Part shown: positions 38,018 to 48,358 of the stretch, piece after piece
Position numbering within the stretch: the stretch's first letter is position 1
Layout: each line of letters starts with the position of its first letter
Assembly: GCA_024278855.1 (NCBI GenBank)
Contig: JAJRSJ010000007.1
Span: forward strand, 18,070-82,069
DNA length: 64,000 bases
From: Alphaproteobacteria bacterium
GTDB lineage: Bacteria > Pseudomonadota > Alphaproteobacteria > Caulobacterales > Maricaulaceae
Direction of reading: 5' to 3'
The notes under the pieces: generated by a model
Database searches by the model: none
What the model saw: the letters and a program-made list of their open reading frames with translations, nothing else
Told to the model about the DNA's origin: nothing
Translations under genes and position numbers: made by a program

Positions 38018-40351
38018 ATGGGTTCTAGATTGCATAAAACAATACTGGGACAATTTATGCAGTTTCGTTGGCTTCTTCGTTGGCTTGTATGGCTGCGGTT
38101 TTTAACCAAACGCCGCAAAATAATGATTCCGACAGTTTTGGGACTGCTAGTCACACTTGGGTTTTATCTTGCCTATGTGTCCAAGCCAGCCAGTATTGAA
38201 CAATTGGGCAATTTGGTATTTGATTCTTACCAAAAGTGGAAGCCCAGGGAATACGCCGCCAATACGCCCGTTAGAATAATTGACATTGATGATGAAAGTA
38301 TTGCCCGTGTTGGCCAATGGCCTTGGCCAAGATCAACAATGGCCAAGCTAAATGACCGTTTGGCTAATGCGGGGGCGGGGGTCATTGCCTATGATATAAT
38401 TTTTTCAGAACCAGACAGGACTTCACCTAAAAATATTGTAAATGTTCTGCGCGCCAACCCTTTGGCTAATGGGGCTTTGGATGATTTCGCAAATATGGAG
38501 ACCCTTAAAGACCATGATGAAATGTTCGCGGAATCATTTGCGCGAATTCCCGTCATTGCCGGGTTTTTTCTTGTTCAAAAAGAAACGGACAAGCGTCCCG
38601 CTTTTAGACACGGATTTGCCTGGAAAGGCACTAAACCGTCTCTCATTATTAGCCAATATGCTGGCGCGATAACACCGCTTGGGGTATTGGAAGAACAACT
38701 CGCTGGCGAGGGCTTTGTCAGCTTTAAACCCGAAGGCGACGGCATTGTACGGGCGGCACCGCTGCTGTCTGGGATTGGGGACCGGATGTATCCGGCATTA
38801 TCGGTCGAAGCGCTCAGGGTCGCGAGCGGCGCAAGCACCTATATTTTGTCTTCATCAGACGGAACGGACGGCATGGCGGCGCGGGACACCAAAAACCCGG
38901 AAATGGTAAAAATGCGTGTCGGCAATTTTGAAATCCCCACCAATAAGGACGGAGAATTTACCGTCTATTTTTCCAAACCCCATCCGGAACGGTTTATCCC
39001 CGCTTGGAAAATTTTGTCAGACGAAATCCCGCAAAACACATGGTCGGATAAAATCCTGGGTCATATTGTTTTTATTGGCACGGGGGCGGAAGGGCTAAAA
39101 GATATTGTCGCTACACCAATACGGGCTGGGGAGCCTGGTGTGCTAGTGCATGCGCAAGTCGTCGAGCAAATCATTGAGGGGCAGTTTTTGCAAAGGCCCT
39201 ATTGGGTCGGGATGATTGAATTATTAGTCCTTGTTTTCACCGGCGTTATATTGGCCTTGGCTTTACCAAGATTAGGGGCGGCCAAAGGGGCTGTGATCGC
39301 AGTGTGTTTCGCGGTTTTGATCGCTTACGGCTCTTGGTACAGTTTTAAAGTTGAGCAAATATTGATCAATCCCATATATCCGCTCTTGGCGATTTTAGTG
39401 TCGTATTTACTGATAACCCTGACGTCATTTTATATTACCGAATCTGAACGTTCGCAAATTCGTAGTGCGTTTTCCATGTATTTGTCGCCGACAATGGTCA
39501 AGAAAGTCTCGGAAGACCCCAGCTTGCTTAAATTGGGCGGGGTGGAGCGGGAATTGACGGTTTTGTTTTTGGACATTCGCAGTTTTTCCAAAATATCCGA
39601 GGGCTTGGAGGCGGAAGAAATTACTACATTTCTCAATATTTTCCTAAGCCCCATGACTACAATTTTGCAAGATAATGGTGCGACGATTGATAAATATATG
39701 GGCGATGCCATTGTGGCGTTTTGGAATGCGCCCCTTGATGATGGGAACCATGAAAGAAATGCAGCGCGGGCCGTGCTTGAAATGATGCGTAGATTAAGCG
39801 CGCTTAATAAAAAATATGCCGTGCAGACTGAGGTTAAATGGCCAGGTGAAGTCCGTGTTGGTATTGGCCTGAATACCGGCATATGCTGTGTAGGGAACCT
39901 TGGCTCGGAGCAACGCTTTTCCTATTCCATGATCGGGGACGCGGCGAATTTAGCGTCCCGCATCGAAGGCCTGACCAAGCAATATAAAGTGTCGGTTCTA
40001 ATTGGAAACTCTACGGCGGGGAAACTTGAAAGCTTTGCTGTTGTCGAGGCTGATCTCATTCAGGTCATTGGCCGACAAACCCCTGAACGTATTTTTATAT
40101 TGGCAGGCGACGCGGAGATGACGGCCACAGATGCATACAAAACTTTAATGCCGTTACACGCAAAGTTTCTGGACGCCTACCGCGCCCAAAAATGGGCCGT
40201 AGCGCAAAAATATATCGCGAAATTACGCACGTTGGCCGAACCATTGGATTTTGCAGGTTATTATGATGTTATGTCCGAGCGCATCAACATATATAAAACC
40301 AACCCGCCGCCAAAAAAATGGGGCGGGGTGTTTGTGGCGACCCGTAAATAA
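38018..40351 (+). CDS. Adenylate/guanylate cyclase with extracytoplasmic CHASE2 sensor domain
   Basis: 777 residues. An N-terminal helix (about residues 35-52) is followed by a CHASE2 domain up to about residue 375 (RIIDIDDESIARVGQWPWPR is typical), three closely spaced membrane helices (about 390-485), then a class III cyclase domain. The cyclase has LFLDIRSFSKIS with the first metal Asp near residue 518, KYMGDAIVAFWN with the second metal Asp and the Lys for adenine recognition, and MIGDAANLASRIEGL. The Lys and Asp pairing favours ATP as substrate. An ATG at 38057 is another possible start. It is divergent from the FecR/barrel pair, about 140 bases away. Confidence 0.88.
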   Translation: MGSRLHKTILGQFMQFRWLLRWLVWLRFLTKRRKIMIPTVLGLLVTLGFYLAYVSKPASIEQLGNLVFDSYQKWKPREYAANTPVRIIDIDDESIARVGQWPWPRSTMAKLNDRLANAGAGVIAYDIIFSEPDRTSPKNIVNVLRANPLANGALDDFANMETLKDHDEMFAESFARIPVIAGFFLVQKETDKRPAFRHGFAWKGTKPSLIISQYAGAITPLGVLEEQLAGEGFVSFKPEGDGIVRAAPLLSGIGDRMYPALSVEALRVASGASTYILSSSDGTDGMAARDTKNPEMVKMRVGNFEIPTNKDGEFTVYFSKPHPERFIPAWKILSDEIPQNTWSDKILGHIVFIGTGAEGLKDIVATPIRAGEPGVLVHAQVVEQIIEGQFLQRPYWVGMIELLVLVFTGVILALALPRLGAAKGAVIAVCFAVLIAYGSWYSFKVEQILINPIYPLLAILVSYLLITLTSFYITESERSQIRSAFSMYLSPTMVKKVSEDPSLLKLGGVERELTVLFLDIRSFSKISEGLEAEEITTFLNIFLSPMTTILQDNGATIDKYMGDAIVAFWNAPLDDGNHERNAARAVLEMMRRLSALNKKYAVQTEVKWPGEVRVGIGLNTGICCVGNLGSEQRFSYSMIGDAANLASRIEGLTKQYKVSVLIGNSTAGKLESFAVVEADLIQVIGRQTPERIFILAGDAEMTATDAYKTLMPLHAKFLDAYRAQKWAVAQKYIAKLRTLAEPLDFAGYYDVMSERINIYKTNPPPKKWGGVFVATRK

Positions 40352-40367
40352 ATATGATAAAACCCGG

Positions 40368-40985
40368 TTAAAATTGCTCCAGTTTACGGCTGATTTGAAT
40401 TTCGCCTTTGGCGGGCGGATTTTTCCATTGGGACTGGATTAGGGCCAGTGCCGCTTTTGGAGATTTTTCGTATAACAAATGCTGTTCGACCCAGGCCGGG
40501 CTGAAATTGGTTTTAATGGTATGGTGGAGCAGTTGCATGAGCGGCGCCCAATACCCGTCCGTATCCACAAACACCATAGGCTTGGTGTGGAGATGCAAGC
40601 GCATCCAGGACAGAATTTCTATGGCTTCTTCCAAAGTACCCACCCCGCCGGGCAAAACAATAAAGGCATCGGATTCTTCATACATTAATTGCTTGCGGGT
40701 CCGCATGTCTGGCACTATCCGGTGTTCGATCATGTCCAGAACCTCTTCAATTTCTGTCAGAAATTCCGGGATAATGCCAAGTACAGCCCCACCTGCGCCG
40801 TGAGCGGCCAAAGCAGCACTGCCCATTAACCCGACACCGCCGCCGCCGTAGACCATACGGTAGCCTTGCTCGGCAATTGCCGTACCGGTAGCCACTGAAA
40901 GTTCGAAATATTTTGGGGCGACGAATTGTGACGCACCGCAAAATACGCAAACGCTTTTTGAATAGGGGGGTGTTGTTTTATTCAA
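40368..40985 (-). CDS. LOG family protein (cytokinin riboside 5'-monophosphate phosphoribohydrolase-like)
   Basis: 205 residues. CVFCGAS at the start, GGGGVGLMGSAALAA, MRTRKQLM and PGGVGTLEE are the signature motifs of the LOG/TIGR00730 family. Characterised members hydrolyse nucleoside monophosphates to base and ribose-5-phosphate. The Arg of MRTRK and the Glu of TLEE are the expected catalytic residues. The gene converges with the cyclase gene and diverges from the Ig-like protein gene. Confidence 0.9.
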   Translation of the reverse strand: MNKTTPPYSKSVCVFCGASQFVAPKYFELSVATGTAIAEQGYRMVYGGGGVGLMGSAALAAHGAGGAVLGIIPEFLTEIEEVLDMIEHRIVPDMRTRKQLMYEESDAFIVLPGGVGTLEEAIEILSWMRLHLHTKPMVFVDTDGYWAPLMQLLHHTIKTNFSPAWVEQHLLYEKSPKAALALIQSQWKNPPAKGEIQISRKLEQF

Positions 40986-41105
40986 TTCGACCTCTTTTTA
41001 TTGTAAACCATAACTGTGAAAAACTCTCATTTGACGGTTGTCAACTTGCAATATGGGGCGTAGTTTGTTTAATCGGTAACATGATTGGGGGGCAATAGGT
41101 AATCA

Positions 41106-42113
41106 ATGTTTAAAAACAAAACACTTTATATGATTTTGACAGGCTTGGCGCTAGCTTTTTTGTTGTGGCTCATTTTATCGGTATTGCAAACACCCAAATC
41201 AGATGCAAATTCTTCAGATGTAAATATTTCAGGCATTAACCCTGACGATATAGCCGAAACACCCAACGCCAATTCAGCACTGCCCCCATCTGTTTTGGGT
41301 CAATTCGACCATTCACCGGCAGGTATATTGTCGGTTACTCAATCTGGTTCACAATTTTCTCTCATGGGCACGGGTGTTTCCGGTGCCGGAATTAGTCTGC
41401 TGACACGCACAATAGAACTGGCGCGGACCAGGGTTGATGCCAATGGCAATTGGCAGCTTAATTTCAGTTATGATTTTAATAGTGGGCCAAGTTCGTTGGA
41501 TATATTGATGATGACACCGGACGGACACCAAATCAGATCTGACCAGTCATTGCTAATCATTCCCGATCCTCTTGGCGGTTTAAACCAAAAAGAAAGTACA
41601 TTTGCCCCTGATACCACTCCTGAAACAGACGATGAAATCATTGGCAGCGCTTTATTGTTACTGACGGCACCGGGCGCAAATTCCCGTGTGTTGCAAACGC
41701 CATACGGCGCCTTGCCACAAGAAAACGGGTTTGCCCTTGAAGTCATAGATTATGATAATTCCGGCGGGGTCATTTTTTCGGGCAGCGCCAACAGGCCCGG
41801 CAAGGTCAGGATTTTTGCCAGTGATAACCTGGTCGGTGAAAGTCATGTTGATAGTGTCGGGCGGTGGAGTTTGATTTTTGGGAATATCATGCCACTTGGT
41901 GCCTACGAAATAAGTGCAGAACTGGTCATTGACGATAAACCTGCGGTTCGCCTGACTTTGCCATTTGCCCGAATGCAGCCCATGTTTGAGGCAGAAGCCA
42001 GTCCGAAAATATTGGTGCAGCACTTGGATGACCGGATACAAATTGGCCGGTTGTTATTTGGCGGCGGCTATCAATATTCAGTTATATATGCCCCCGAAGC
42101 CTTGCAGCCATAA
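41106..42113 (+). CDS. Membrane-anchored Ig-like protein with eroded C-terminal LysM domain
   Basis: 335 residues: an N-terminal anchor (MILTGLALAFLLWLILSVL), a low-complexity linker, and two Ig-like beta repeats (LSVTQSGSQFSLMGTGVSGAGISL and the later DNSGGVIFSGSANRPGKVRIFASDNLVGE, each followed by a WSL/WQL strand). Related alphaproteobacterial proteins end in a LysM peptidoglycan-binding domain. Here the last 35 residues (KILVQHLDDRIQIGRLLFGGGYQYSVIY) look like a remnant of one, without the usual asparagine and proline motif and cut short. A role in the cell envelope is likely. It converges with the RND permease gene two bases away. Confidence 0.65.
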   Translation: MFKNKTLYMILTGLALAFLLWLILSVLQTPKSDANSSDVNISGINPDDIAETPNANSALPPSVLGQFDHSPAGILSVTQSGSQFSLMGTGVSGAGISLLTRTIELARTRVDANGNWQLNFSYDFNSGPSSLDILMMTPDGHQIRSDQSLLIIPDPLGGLNQKESTFAPDTTPETDDEIIGSALLLLTAPGANSRVLQTPYGALPQENGFALEVIDYDNSGGVIFSGSANRPGKVRIFASDNLVGESHVDSVGRWSLIFGNIMPLGAYEISAELVIDDKPAVRLTLPFARMQPMFEAEASPKILVQHLDDRIQIGRLLFGGGYQYSVIYAPEALQP

Positions 42114-42115
42114 CA

Positions 42116-45100
42116 TCAGACAAGCGCCGGTTTGTCTTCTGCTTCCCAATCTTCATCTTGTGTATCGTATGTGGGTTTGTTGTGGGAATACCGCGCCATA
42201 ATTTTTTTCACATTTGACCACCATATGCCTGGGCCAGCCAAAAGCACGGGGGTCAGAATTAAAGTCAATATAGTAGAAAACGCCAGCCCGCAAACCAACA
42301 CATAGGAAATCGGGGCCCATATGGCTGATGTGGCCGTGCCTTTGGTGGAAAACTCCCCGGTAAATAAATCCGCCTGCACGGCTAGCACCATAGGCATTAG
42401 CCCGACAATCGTGGTGATGGTAGTCAGCAGAACTGGCCGCAAACGTTGGGCCGATGTGCGCACCACGGCCTCATGGGTGCTATAGCCCTCACGTTTGAGA
42501 TATTGGAAGGTGTCAATCAGCACAATATTATTATTGACCACAATGCCGGCCAAAGCCAGCACCCCCGTACCGCCTAGCAAAATACTGACATAGGGGTAGA
42601 ATATCAATCCGAGAACAACACCTGCAACCGAAAACACGACCGCCGAAAGCGTTAAAATCACATGCCAGAAACTATTGAATTGCCACAGTAAAATTACCCC
42701 CATCATAAACAAGGTGGCAATACCGGCCAGTGTAAAAAACTCTTGGGCGGCTTTATTTTCCTCGTCTTGGCCAAGGAATCTATAGGCAACATCGCCGTCA
42801 AAATTGGCTTCGTTCTCTATCCATTCTTTGGTTTCCGAAACGGTTTGGTTGGTGGTAAAGCCCTTGGCCGTATTGCCCTTGACCTCGTAAACACGTAATT
42901 GGTTGCGCCGGTTGATACTGTCTTGGCGCGGTTTTGCGGTGCGGGTGACAACTGATGACAAGGGCAATGCACCTTGGCTGGTCTGGATGCGCAAATTGTC
43001 CAGCTCGGATAAATCCCTTGAGGTTTTGGGAAAACGGATGCGGATATCCACTTCCTCATCACTGTCAATGGGGCGGAAGAAACCGACCAATGAACCTTCG
43101 GTGACAAATTGCACCGCCGCACCGATTGTACTGACATCCAAGCCTAGCCGCCCGGCTTCTTCGCGGTCAATATCCAACTGCCATTCAATGCCGGGCAGGG
43201 GCATGGTGTTTTCAATTTCGATCAGGGCTTTGTGGTTTTCCATATAGTGCGTAAGGCTTTGGGCCGCTGCATTGAGGTGGTCAAGATTATCCGAGGTGAG
43301 TTCAATGCTGACATCTTTGCCGGTCGGCGGGCCTTCGGATAGAATTTCTATTTCAACCACTAGTCCAGGCATGTTTTTTACTGCCGCACGGACATCTTGC
43401 TCAATCTCTTGGGTGCTGCGCCGCTCCGCAAAAGGCTTAAGCTCTAAAAAAGTCCGCGACACCGTGTCTATTGGTACTGAATTTGGCCCGTTAAACCCAG
43501 TGCTCGCTGCACCGGCACCGGCAATTGTGAACATTGAGCGGACGCCGTCAATGCCTTGCAGGCGGGCTTCCATTGCCTTGGCGATAGCAAATTCATCAAT
43601 GGTTGCCGTATTGCCACGGGCGCGGGCATAGACATAAATCTCTTGGCCGCCGTCTGCCGTGAAGAACTCAATCCGCCTGCCTTCACCGGTTGCGCTAAAG
43701 GCAAAAAATATGGACACGACCAGAGCAAAAATCACCAGAAAAACTTTAAGCGGATGGCGGGCCAGGCGGTCAATGGTGCGGGCATAGCTGCCCGTAAAGC
43801 CTTCAATAGACAATGGATCACCCTCCGCACCTGATAAAGCCTTTAAACTTTTGCGGGCGCCTGTGCGTTTCTTTGGCCCGAAAAGCGCGCCCAATGTTGG
43901 TAAAAACACCAAGGCCATCAACATGGAAGCCCCTAAAATATAGATCAGTGTTTTGGGGAAATAGGACATGAATTGCCCCGGTATAGTGTTCCAAAACAGC
44001 AAAGGTAAAAAGGCGGCCAATGTGGTCGCCGTACTGGAAATAATCGGCCAAAACATGCGTTTACCCGCCAAAGCATAGGCGTCTCTACGGTCCAACCCTT
44101 CGGCCAGTTTACGGTCAGCATATTCAATAATAACAATGGCGCTGTCCACCAAAATCCCCACCGACAGGATCATGCCAAACATCACCATCATATTGACACT
44201 GGCCCCTTGAATTTTAAACAACAGCAAGGTCATCAAAAAACTGGCAGGAATAGCAAACCCGACCATAAGCGCCGAGCGCAGGCCCAGAGCTGCAATACAG
44301 ACAATGATCACTAAAACCACCGCATTGATAATACTGGAGACCAGGGATTTAATCATATCCATAATCTGTATGGTTTGGTCTTGGGAAAGCTCTACACTAA
44401 CAGTTTCGGGCCAGGTCTTTGATATATTGTCAACAATTTCCTGAACGGTTTCTATGGTATCTATGATGTTTTCACCATTACGTTTAGAAATTTCCAGTGA
44501 AACGGACGGTCTGCCTTGAAACAAAGCATAGCTTTCGCGGTCTTTGAAATTGCGGCGCACTTCGGCAATGTCGCGAATGCGAACAATGGAACCATCCCCA
44601 GATGTACGAATAACAATATCGGCCAAATCAGAAGCTTTTTCGATAAGTCCGGGCAGTTTGACTGCAAATTTTCCGCTATTGGTTTCAAGCGCCCCTGTGG
44701 TTACCAATGTGTTGTTTTGCGCAATAGCCGCCGCCAGTTCGTTAAAGGTAAGGCCGTAACTTTCCATAAGTGCCGGGTCTATGACGGCTTCCAACAGTGC
44801 TTCGCGCTCGCCTTGAATAACGGCTTCGAGTATTTTGGAATTGGCCTCTAGGGCCGATTGTAAATCTTTCGCCAGTTTTTGTAATTTCCGGTCAGGGGCA
44901 TCGCCGAACAAATTGACCACAATAATCGGCATGGTTTGCGTGTTAATCTCTTCGACTACGGGTTCTTTGGCTTCATCAGGTAATTCGCCTCTGGCTTTAT
45001 TGACGGCTTCGATCACATCATCCAGAGCAGAATCTTGGTCAAAATTGGGGTTGAACTCCAATACAACCATGCCGGTTGAGTTGAGGCCAATGCCGTCCAT

Positions 45101-45343
45101 CTGCTTGACACCGTCCAGTGATTTAAGCTCTGTCTCCAACGGCTTGACCAGTAATCTTTCACTGTCCTCCGGCGAAACCCCCGGCAACACCACCTGCACG
45201 GTCACAAACGGGATGGCCACATCCGGTTCCGCGTCCAGAGGAATTGTCAGCATGGAAAAAACCCCGCCCACAATAGAGAAAAACAAGATTGCCAGTGTCA
45301 TGCGCCATTGGCGAATGGCAAAATCAACAATTCCGGTCATCAA
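42116..45343 (-). CDS. RND-family efflux permease
   Basis: 1075 residues with the RND layout: an N-terminal helix (WRMTLAILFFSIVGGVFSMLTI), a large periplasmic loop (PLETELKSLDGVKQMDGI), a helix bundle with GMILSVGILVDSAIVIIEYADRKL, a second periplasmic loop, and a second bundle with GTGVLALAGIVVNNNIVLIDTF. The paired acidic residues of the proton path are visible near VDSAIVIIEY. It transports hydrophobic compounds from the inner membrane or periplasm with a partner adaptor. It starts in a four-base overlap with the adaptor gene. No outer-membrane channel gene is in the window. Confidence 0.93.
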   Translation of the reverse strand: MMTGIVDFAIRQWRMTLAILFFSIVGGVFSMLTIPLDAEPDVAIPFVTVQVVLPGVSPEDSERLLVKPLETELKSLDGVKQMDGIGLNSTGMVVLEFNPNFDQDSALDDVIEAVNKARGELPDEAKEPVVEEINTQTMPIIVVNLFGDAPDRKLQKLAKDLQSALEANSKILEAVIQGEREALLEAVIDPALMESYGLTFNELAAAIAQNNTLVTTGALETNSGKFAVKLPGLIEKASDLADIVIRTSGDGSIVRIRDIAEVRRNFKDRESYALFQGRPSVSLEISKRNGENIIDTIETVQEIVDNISKTWPETVSVELSQDQTIQIMDMIKSLVSSIINAVVLVIIVCIAALGLRSALMVGFAIPASFLMTLLLFKIQGASVNMMVMFGMILSVGILVDSAIVIIEYADRKLAEGLDRRDAYALAGKRMFWPIISSTATTLAAFLPLLFWNTIPGQFMSYFPKTLIYILGASMLMALVFLPTLGALFGPKKRTGARKSLKALSGAEGDPLSIEGFTGSYARTIDRLARHPLKVFLVIFALVVSIFFAFSATGEGRRIEFFTADGGQEIYVYARARGNTATIDEFAIAKAMEARLQGIDGVRSMFTIAGAGAASTGFNGPNSVPIDTVSRTFLELKPFAERRSTQEIEQDVRAAVKNMPGLVVEIEILSEGPPTGKDVSIELTSDNLDHLNAAAQSLTHYMENHKALIEIENTMPLPGIEWQLDIDREEAGRLGLDVSTIGAAVQFVTEGSLVGFFRPIDSDEEVDIRIRFPKTSRDLSELDNLRIQTSQGALPLSSVVTRTAKPRQDSINRRNQLRVYEVKGNTAKGFTTNQTVSETKEWIENEANFDGDVAYRFLGQDEENKAAQEFFTLAGIATLFMMGVILLWQFNSFWHVILTLSAVVFSVAGVVLGLIFYPYVSILLGGTGVLALAGIVVNNNIVLIDTFQYLKREGYSTHEAVVRTSAQRLRPVLLTTITTIVGLMPMVLAVQADLFTGEFSTKGTATSAIWAPISYVLVCGLAFSTILTLILTPVLLAGPGIWWSNVKKIMARYSHNKPTYDTQDEDWEAEDKPALV

Positions 45344-46434
45344 TCAGTCCCGTTTATGAAATCTTTGTTTTCATTGTCAAATTGGGTTTTGACTTCAACA
45401 CCTTCAGAAACATAATCCTGCCCGCGTATGATTAAGTCTACCGGGTCGGGTAGGCCCGTTACCCAGATACCGTCCGGGGTTTCGTCAATGGTTGTGACTG
45501 TGGTAAAACGAACTTTTTTGCCAAAATCCAAATAACGAACACCCATATCGCCGCCGTCGTCCAGGGTTAGGACGCTAGCGGGGATCAGGTGGGCATTGGT
45601 TTGTCCGGCCGACAATTTGATGGTTGCAGTCACGCCGGCCTTAAGCTTGCCGTCCTTGTTGGGTGTGGCAATTTCTATGCGAAATGTGCGGGTAGCCGGG
45701 TTTGCCCGGGTTTCAATAAAGCGGATTTCTCCGGAGACGGTTTCCCCGGTAGCCAATTTAATCGTCGCCTTTTTGCCGACGCCGAGCAGGCTAATTTGCG
45801 TTTCTGTCACCTCGCCAGTTATCACCATTGGGTCAAGATCAACCAACAGCCCGCATGGTTGACCGGGGGCCAGATAATCACCGATTTCGGCGATTTGTTG
45901 TTCGAATATACCGCTAAAAGGGGCGCGCATTTTCACATTGCCAAGTTCGATTTCGGCCTGTTTAACCTGGGCTTTTGCCCCGTCCAGCAGGGCCAGTGCG
46001 CCCGCAGCCTGAGTAGAAGACCGAAAGCCTTTTTCGACCAAGCGTTCCGCCGCCTCAAATTCCAATTCCCGTGAACGCAATTGCGCATTGGCTTGGTCAA
46101 GCACGGCCCGGCGCGCATCCACGTCTTGGGCGCATATTAATGTGCCGCGTTCGATAAATGTGCCTTCACGTACCGGGGTACTGACTACCAGGCCGGCGGT
46201 CTCGGCTTTCACGGACACTTCTCTGTCTGGTTCGGTGCGGCCATATAATTCCATATAGCTTTCATGGCGCTCTGCGTGGATACGTTTGATCTCGACCGTG
46301 GGTACGGCTTGCTCAGTGTTTACCGAGTTTGGCGCAGGGTTGGAGTTGGCTTTCTTACGGCCGCCAATTACAAACCAAAGTGCAATGAGCAAAAGCAGAC
46401 CAAGGGCGATTAAATAAGAACGTTTAATTTTCAT
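45340..46434 (-). CDS. RND periplasmic adaptor (HlyD/MFP family)
   Basis: 364 residues with an N-terminal anchor (YLIALGLLLLIALWFVIGG). It has a lipoyl-like half (VKAETAGLVVSTPVREGTFIERG), a helical hairpin (ARRAVLDQANAQLRSRELEFEAAERLVEKG), a second lipoyl half (MRAPFSGIFEQQIAEIGDYLAPGQP) and a beta-barrel domain. It joins the permease to an outer-membrane channel. It is immediately upstream of the permease gene in the same operon. Confidence 0.92.
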   Translation of the reverse strand: MKIKRSYLIALGLLLLIALWFVIGGRKKANSNPAPNSVNTEQAVPTVEIKRIHAERHESYMELYGRTEPDREVSVKAETAGLVVSTPVREGTFIERGTLICAQDVDARRAVLDQANAQLRSRELEFEAAERLVEKGFRSSTQAAGALALLDGAKAQVKQAEIELGNVKMRAPFSGIFEQQIAEIGDYLAPGQPCGLLVDLDPMVITGEVTETQISLLGVGKKATIKLATGETVSGEIRFIETRANPATRTFRIEIATPNKDGKLKAGVTATIKLSAGQTNAHLIPASVLTLDDGGDMGVRYLDFGKKVRFTTVTTIDETPDGIWVTGLPDPVDLIIRGQDYVSEGVEVKTQFDNENKDFINGTD

Positions 46435-46646
46435 AAGGGGTAATCTATGCCTAAATTTTTCAATCGCAAGTATTTAAAACTGAAAAAGTGTCCATTTTTC
46501 CGGCTAGCCCCCATTCAAATTTGCATAGTAAAAACGGAATATATGTTGAGCGAAATAATGGTTTAGTTTTCATTTTGTTTCGTTAGTATTGCGGTAATTA
46601 TGGGTAGGGCCAAGAGGTTGTGCCAAGAGGCTTGAAGGGGTTTGTC

Positions 46647-48179
46647 TTGAAAGATATATTGCAACAGTTGGAAGAGCGCCGCGCACAAGCACGGCTCGGC
46701 GGCGGGAAAAAGCGCATCGCCGTTCAACACGCCAAGGGCAAATTAACCGCGCGGGAACGGATCAGCTTGTTACTGGACGAAGACAGTTTCGAGGAATTCG
46801 ATATGTTCGTGGCCCACCGCTGCACGGACTTTGGCATGGAAGACAAAGGTTTTCCCGGTGACGGTGTGGTCACGGGGTGGGGGACTATAAATGGCCGCAA
46901 GACATTTGTATTCGCCCAGGACTTCACTGTGTTCGGCGGCTCGCTATCCGAGACCAATGCCAAGAAAATTTGCAAAGTCCAGGAAATGGCTATCAAGCAC
47001 GGCGCGCCTGTTATCGGCCTGAATGATAGCGGCGGGGCGCGTATTCAGGAAGGCGTGGTGTCCCTCGGCGGTTATGCGGATGTGTTTCAAAACAACATTT
47101 TGGCGTCCGGCGTTATTCCGCAAATCAGTGTCATTATGGGGCCGTGCGCCGGCGGGGCGGTGTATTCTCCGGCCTTGACAGATTTCATCTTTATGGTGCG
47201 CGATACCAGCTATATGTTTGTCACCGGGCCAGATGTGGTTAAAACCGTGACCAACGAAATCGTTACCGCCGAAGAACTCGGCGGCGCGAAAACTCACACG
47301 ACCAAATCATCCGTGGCAGACGGCGCATTCGATAATGACATGGAAGCATTGGCCGAAATCCGCCGCCTGTTTGATTTCCTGCCCCTCAACAACCGCGAAA
47401 AACCACCCGTGCGTAATGTGTTCGACAAATCTGATCGTTTGGAAAAAAGCCTAGACACTCTGGTGCCGGACAACCCGAACCTGCCTTATGATATGCACGA
47501 AGTCATAACCAAAGTCGCCGACGAGGGTGATTTTTACGAAATCCAGAAGGATTTCGCCAAAAACATCCTGACCGGGTTTATCCGTATGGACGGTAGCACG
47601 GTCGGTGTGGTCGCCAATCAGCCTATGGTGCTGGCCGGATGTCTGGACAGTGACAGCTCGCGTAAAGCAGCAAGGTTTGTGCGGTTTTGCGATGCGTTTT
47701 CTATCCCGATCCTGACCCTGGTGGACGTACCCGGCTTTCTGCCCGGCACGGCGCAAGAGCACGGCGGCATCATCAAGCACGGCGCAAAACTACTCTATGC
47801 TTACGGCGAAGCCACGGTGCCAAAGGTCACGGTCATCACGAGAAAAGCCTACGGCGGCGCCTACGATGTCATGGCCCCCAAGCATCTGCGCGGTGATCTG
47901 AACTACGCATGGCCGTCCGCACAAATCGCGGTCATGGGCGCAAAAGGCGCAGTAGAAATCCTCTACCGCAAAGACCTGAAGGACGCCAAAAAAATCGCCA
48001 AACATGTAGAAGACTACGAGAAAAACTTCGCCAACCCGTTCAAGGCGGCGGAGAAGGGCTATATAGACGACGTAATCATGCCGCATTCGACGCGCAAACG
48101 GGTATGTAGGGCGTTCGCCATGCTAAAAGACAAGGATTTGAAAAACCCTTGGAAAAAGCACGGGAATTTACCGTTGTGA
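46647..48179 (+). CDS. pccB: Propionyl-CoA carboxylase, beta (carboxyltransferase) subunit
   Basis: 510 residues from the TTG at 46647, with AAGGGG seven bases upstream; the family normally begins MKDIL. A GTG at 46620 would add nine residues. The two crotonase-like halves are intact ([46 protein letters not shown] in the first; [19 protein letters not shown] and [15 protein letters not shown] in the second). It transfers the carboxyl group from biotin to propionyl-CoA, giving methylmalonyl-CoA. The biotin subunit gene follows about 1.6 kb downstream, with an accessory patch between them. Confidence 0.93.
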   Translation: MKDILQQLEERRAQARLGGGKKRIAVQHAKGKLTARERISLLLDEDSFEEFDMFVAHRCTDFGMEDKGFPGDGVVTGWGTINGRKTFVFAQDFTVFGGSLSETNAKKICKVQEMAIKHGAPVIGLNDSGGARIQEGVVSLGGYADVFQNNILASGVIPQISVIMGPCAGGAVYSPALTDFIFMVRDTSYMFVTGPDVVKTVTNEIVTAEELGGAKTHTTKSSVADGAFDNDMEALAEIRRLFDFLPLNNREKPPVRNVFDKSDRLEKSLDTLVPDNPNLPYDMHEVITKVADEGDFYEIQKDFAKNILTGFIRMDGSTVGVVANQPMVLAGCLDSDSSRKAARFVRFCDAFSIPILTLVDVPGFLPGTAQEHGGIIKHGAKLLYAYGEATVPKVTVITRKAYGGAYDVMAPKHLRGDLNYAWPSAQIAVMGAKGAVEILYRKDLKDAKKIAKHVEDYEKNFANPFKAAEKGYIDDVIMPHSTRKRVCRAFAMLKDKDLKNPWKKHGNLPL

Positions 48180-48202
48180 TTGATGATGTGGTAGAGACGG
48201 AT

Positions 48203-48348
48203 GTAAAGTCCTCTCCTCGGGGAGAGGATTTAGGTGAGGGGATATATGTTTAGTCGTTCATCAAACCTTGTTTTTACTGCGACACCGTGCATTATTTCCC
48301 CTCACCCGCAGTTCGCAAGAGCGAACGCGTCCTCTCCCCAAGGAGAGG
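48203..48348. repeat. 146-bp inverted-repeat-ended element, copy A
   Basis: This 146-base stretch is matched base for base in length by copy B at 51825-51970, with roughly nine in ten positions identical by eye. The left end reads CCTCTCCTCGGGGAGAGG followed by GGTGAGGGG; the right end reads CCCCTCACC, then CCTCTCCCCAAGGAGAGG, so the two ends are inverted copies. No long reading frame fits inside. It begins 24 bases after the pccB stop, and its right end lies just before the DUF559 gene. Confidence 0.85.
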
Positions 48349-48358
48349 TATTTATACA

